From NCBI GenBank assembly GCA_005809115.1, contig SYLK01000914.1, forward strand, positions 1 to 5,354: a stretch of 5,354 bases of DNA, given 5' to 3'. Positions 4,983 through 5,354 of the stretch are shown here, piece after piece. The notes beneath the pieces are model-generated. The model was not told where the DNA came from, did no database searches, and saw only the letters and a list, made by a program, of their open reading frames with translations. A program made the position numbers and the translations under genes. The DNA is from Planctomyces sp. Its GTDB lineage: Bacteria; Planctomycetota; Planctomycetia; Planctomycetales; Planctomycetaceae. How positions within the stretch are numbered: the first letter of the stretch is position 1; the number at the start of each line of letters is the position of its first letter.

Positions 4983-5354
4983 TCAGTGCTTGTGACCGTC
5001 ATCATGCGTGTGTTCGGCTCCGTGCCGGTGTGTGATCCGGCCTGAGTACGACTTGCCATTGATCATGACAACCAGCTTTGCTGTGGCATCGTGATTGTCG
5101 AGGTCTGATGCAAGTTCTTTGTCCTGGAGTGAAAAGTGTGACGACTTGCCTTCCGGGTCTGCAGCATCGCGAGCTGCGGGCAGCTTAAACTGTTCGGCGT
5201 TGCCATCGTGTGTGATGTTGATCGTCACTTCCGCAGCGTCGACCGGTACGGATGACTTTGCTGCACTGTCGAGAATATAAACGGATACGCCGCCGTCGTC
5301 CCGATGCACAACTTCCGCGTGAAAGTCTTCGTTTCCGAGCTCCACCAGATCGCC
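4983..5354 (-). CDS. Hypothetical protein with histidine-rich tail, N-terminus missing
   Basis: The frame is open to the window edge, so the first visible residues (GDLVELGNEDFHAEVVHRDD) are internal. The GTG at 5345 is not taken as the start because the similarity to remembered planctomycete proteins extends through G-D-L-V-E-L upstream of it. About 123 residues are visible. The body is beta-rich and charged (V-S-V-Y-I-L-D, V-T-I-N-I-T-H-D-G, A-K-L-V-V-M-I-N-G-K-S-Y-S-G), as in a single small extracytoplasmic domain. The last 15 residues, HRHGAEHTHDDGHKH, contain seven histidines and suggest binding of divalent metal. I recall similar small planctomycete proteins of unknown function that begin with a signal or lipoprotein peptide and a His-rich stretch; here that part lies outside the window, so secretion is inferred. 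It converges with the alkC-like gene. Confidence 0.75.
   Translation of the reverse strand, partial: GDLVELGNEDFHAEVVHRDDGGVSVYILDSAAKSSVPVDAAEVTINITHDGNAEQFKLPAARDAADPEGKSSHFSLQDKELASDLDNHDATAKLVVMINGKSYSGRITHRHGAEHTHDDGHKH

Overview
This window most likely comes from the chromosome of a planctomycete (Planctomycetota). The base composition is moderately GC-rich, genes are sparse with long intergenic stretches, and several protein segments read like planctomycete family members: a degraded RHS core, a His-rich small secreted-type protein, and an AlkC-like glycosylase. This placement is inferred from remembered family resemblance, not from a search.

Layout. (1) Positions 1-1032 hold no intact gene that I can support. 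On the minus strand, about 267-714 is a gene graveyard. It holds a frameshifted, stop-interrupted RHS repeat-associated core, followed directly by what looks like the C-terminal end of a rhodanese-like domain. (2) Positions 1033-1512 (+) encode an unrecognised 159-residue protein with a good Shine-Dalgarno site and three cysteines near its C-terminus. (3) Positions 1660-3564 (-) carry a two-gene ABC export module, ATPase first and ABC-2 type permease second. The two are separated by an unusually long 138-base gap filled with short repeats that look like a dispersed intergenic element. (4) Positions 3565-3934 are a 370-base divergent intergenic region with a near-perfect dyad on the ABC side and a stem-loop on the alkC side. 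(5) Positions 3935-4822 (+) encode a HEAT-repeat DNA alkylation repair glycosylase of the AlkC type. (6) Positions 4823-4982 separate two convergent genes and contain a perfect 17-base palindrome that could end the leftward transcript. (7) Positions 4983-5354 (-) are the 3' part of a small protein ending in a histidine-rich tail; its start lies beyond the window.

How the genes relate. The ATPase and permease should form one membrane exporter whose substrate cannot be read from the sequence. AlkC-like repair acts on alkylated bases in DNA and is transcribed divergently from the exporter; a functional link is possible but unsupported. I found no CRISPR array, tRNA, rRNA, intact transposase or convincing new multi-gene system. 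The points most worth checking are the RHS/rhodanese remnant, the orphan 159-residue protein and the repeat element inside the ABC operon.
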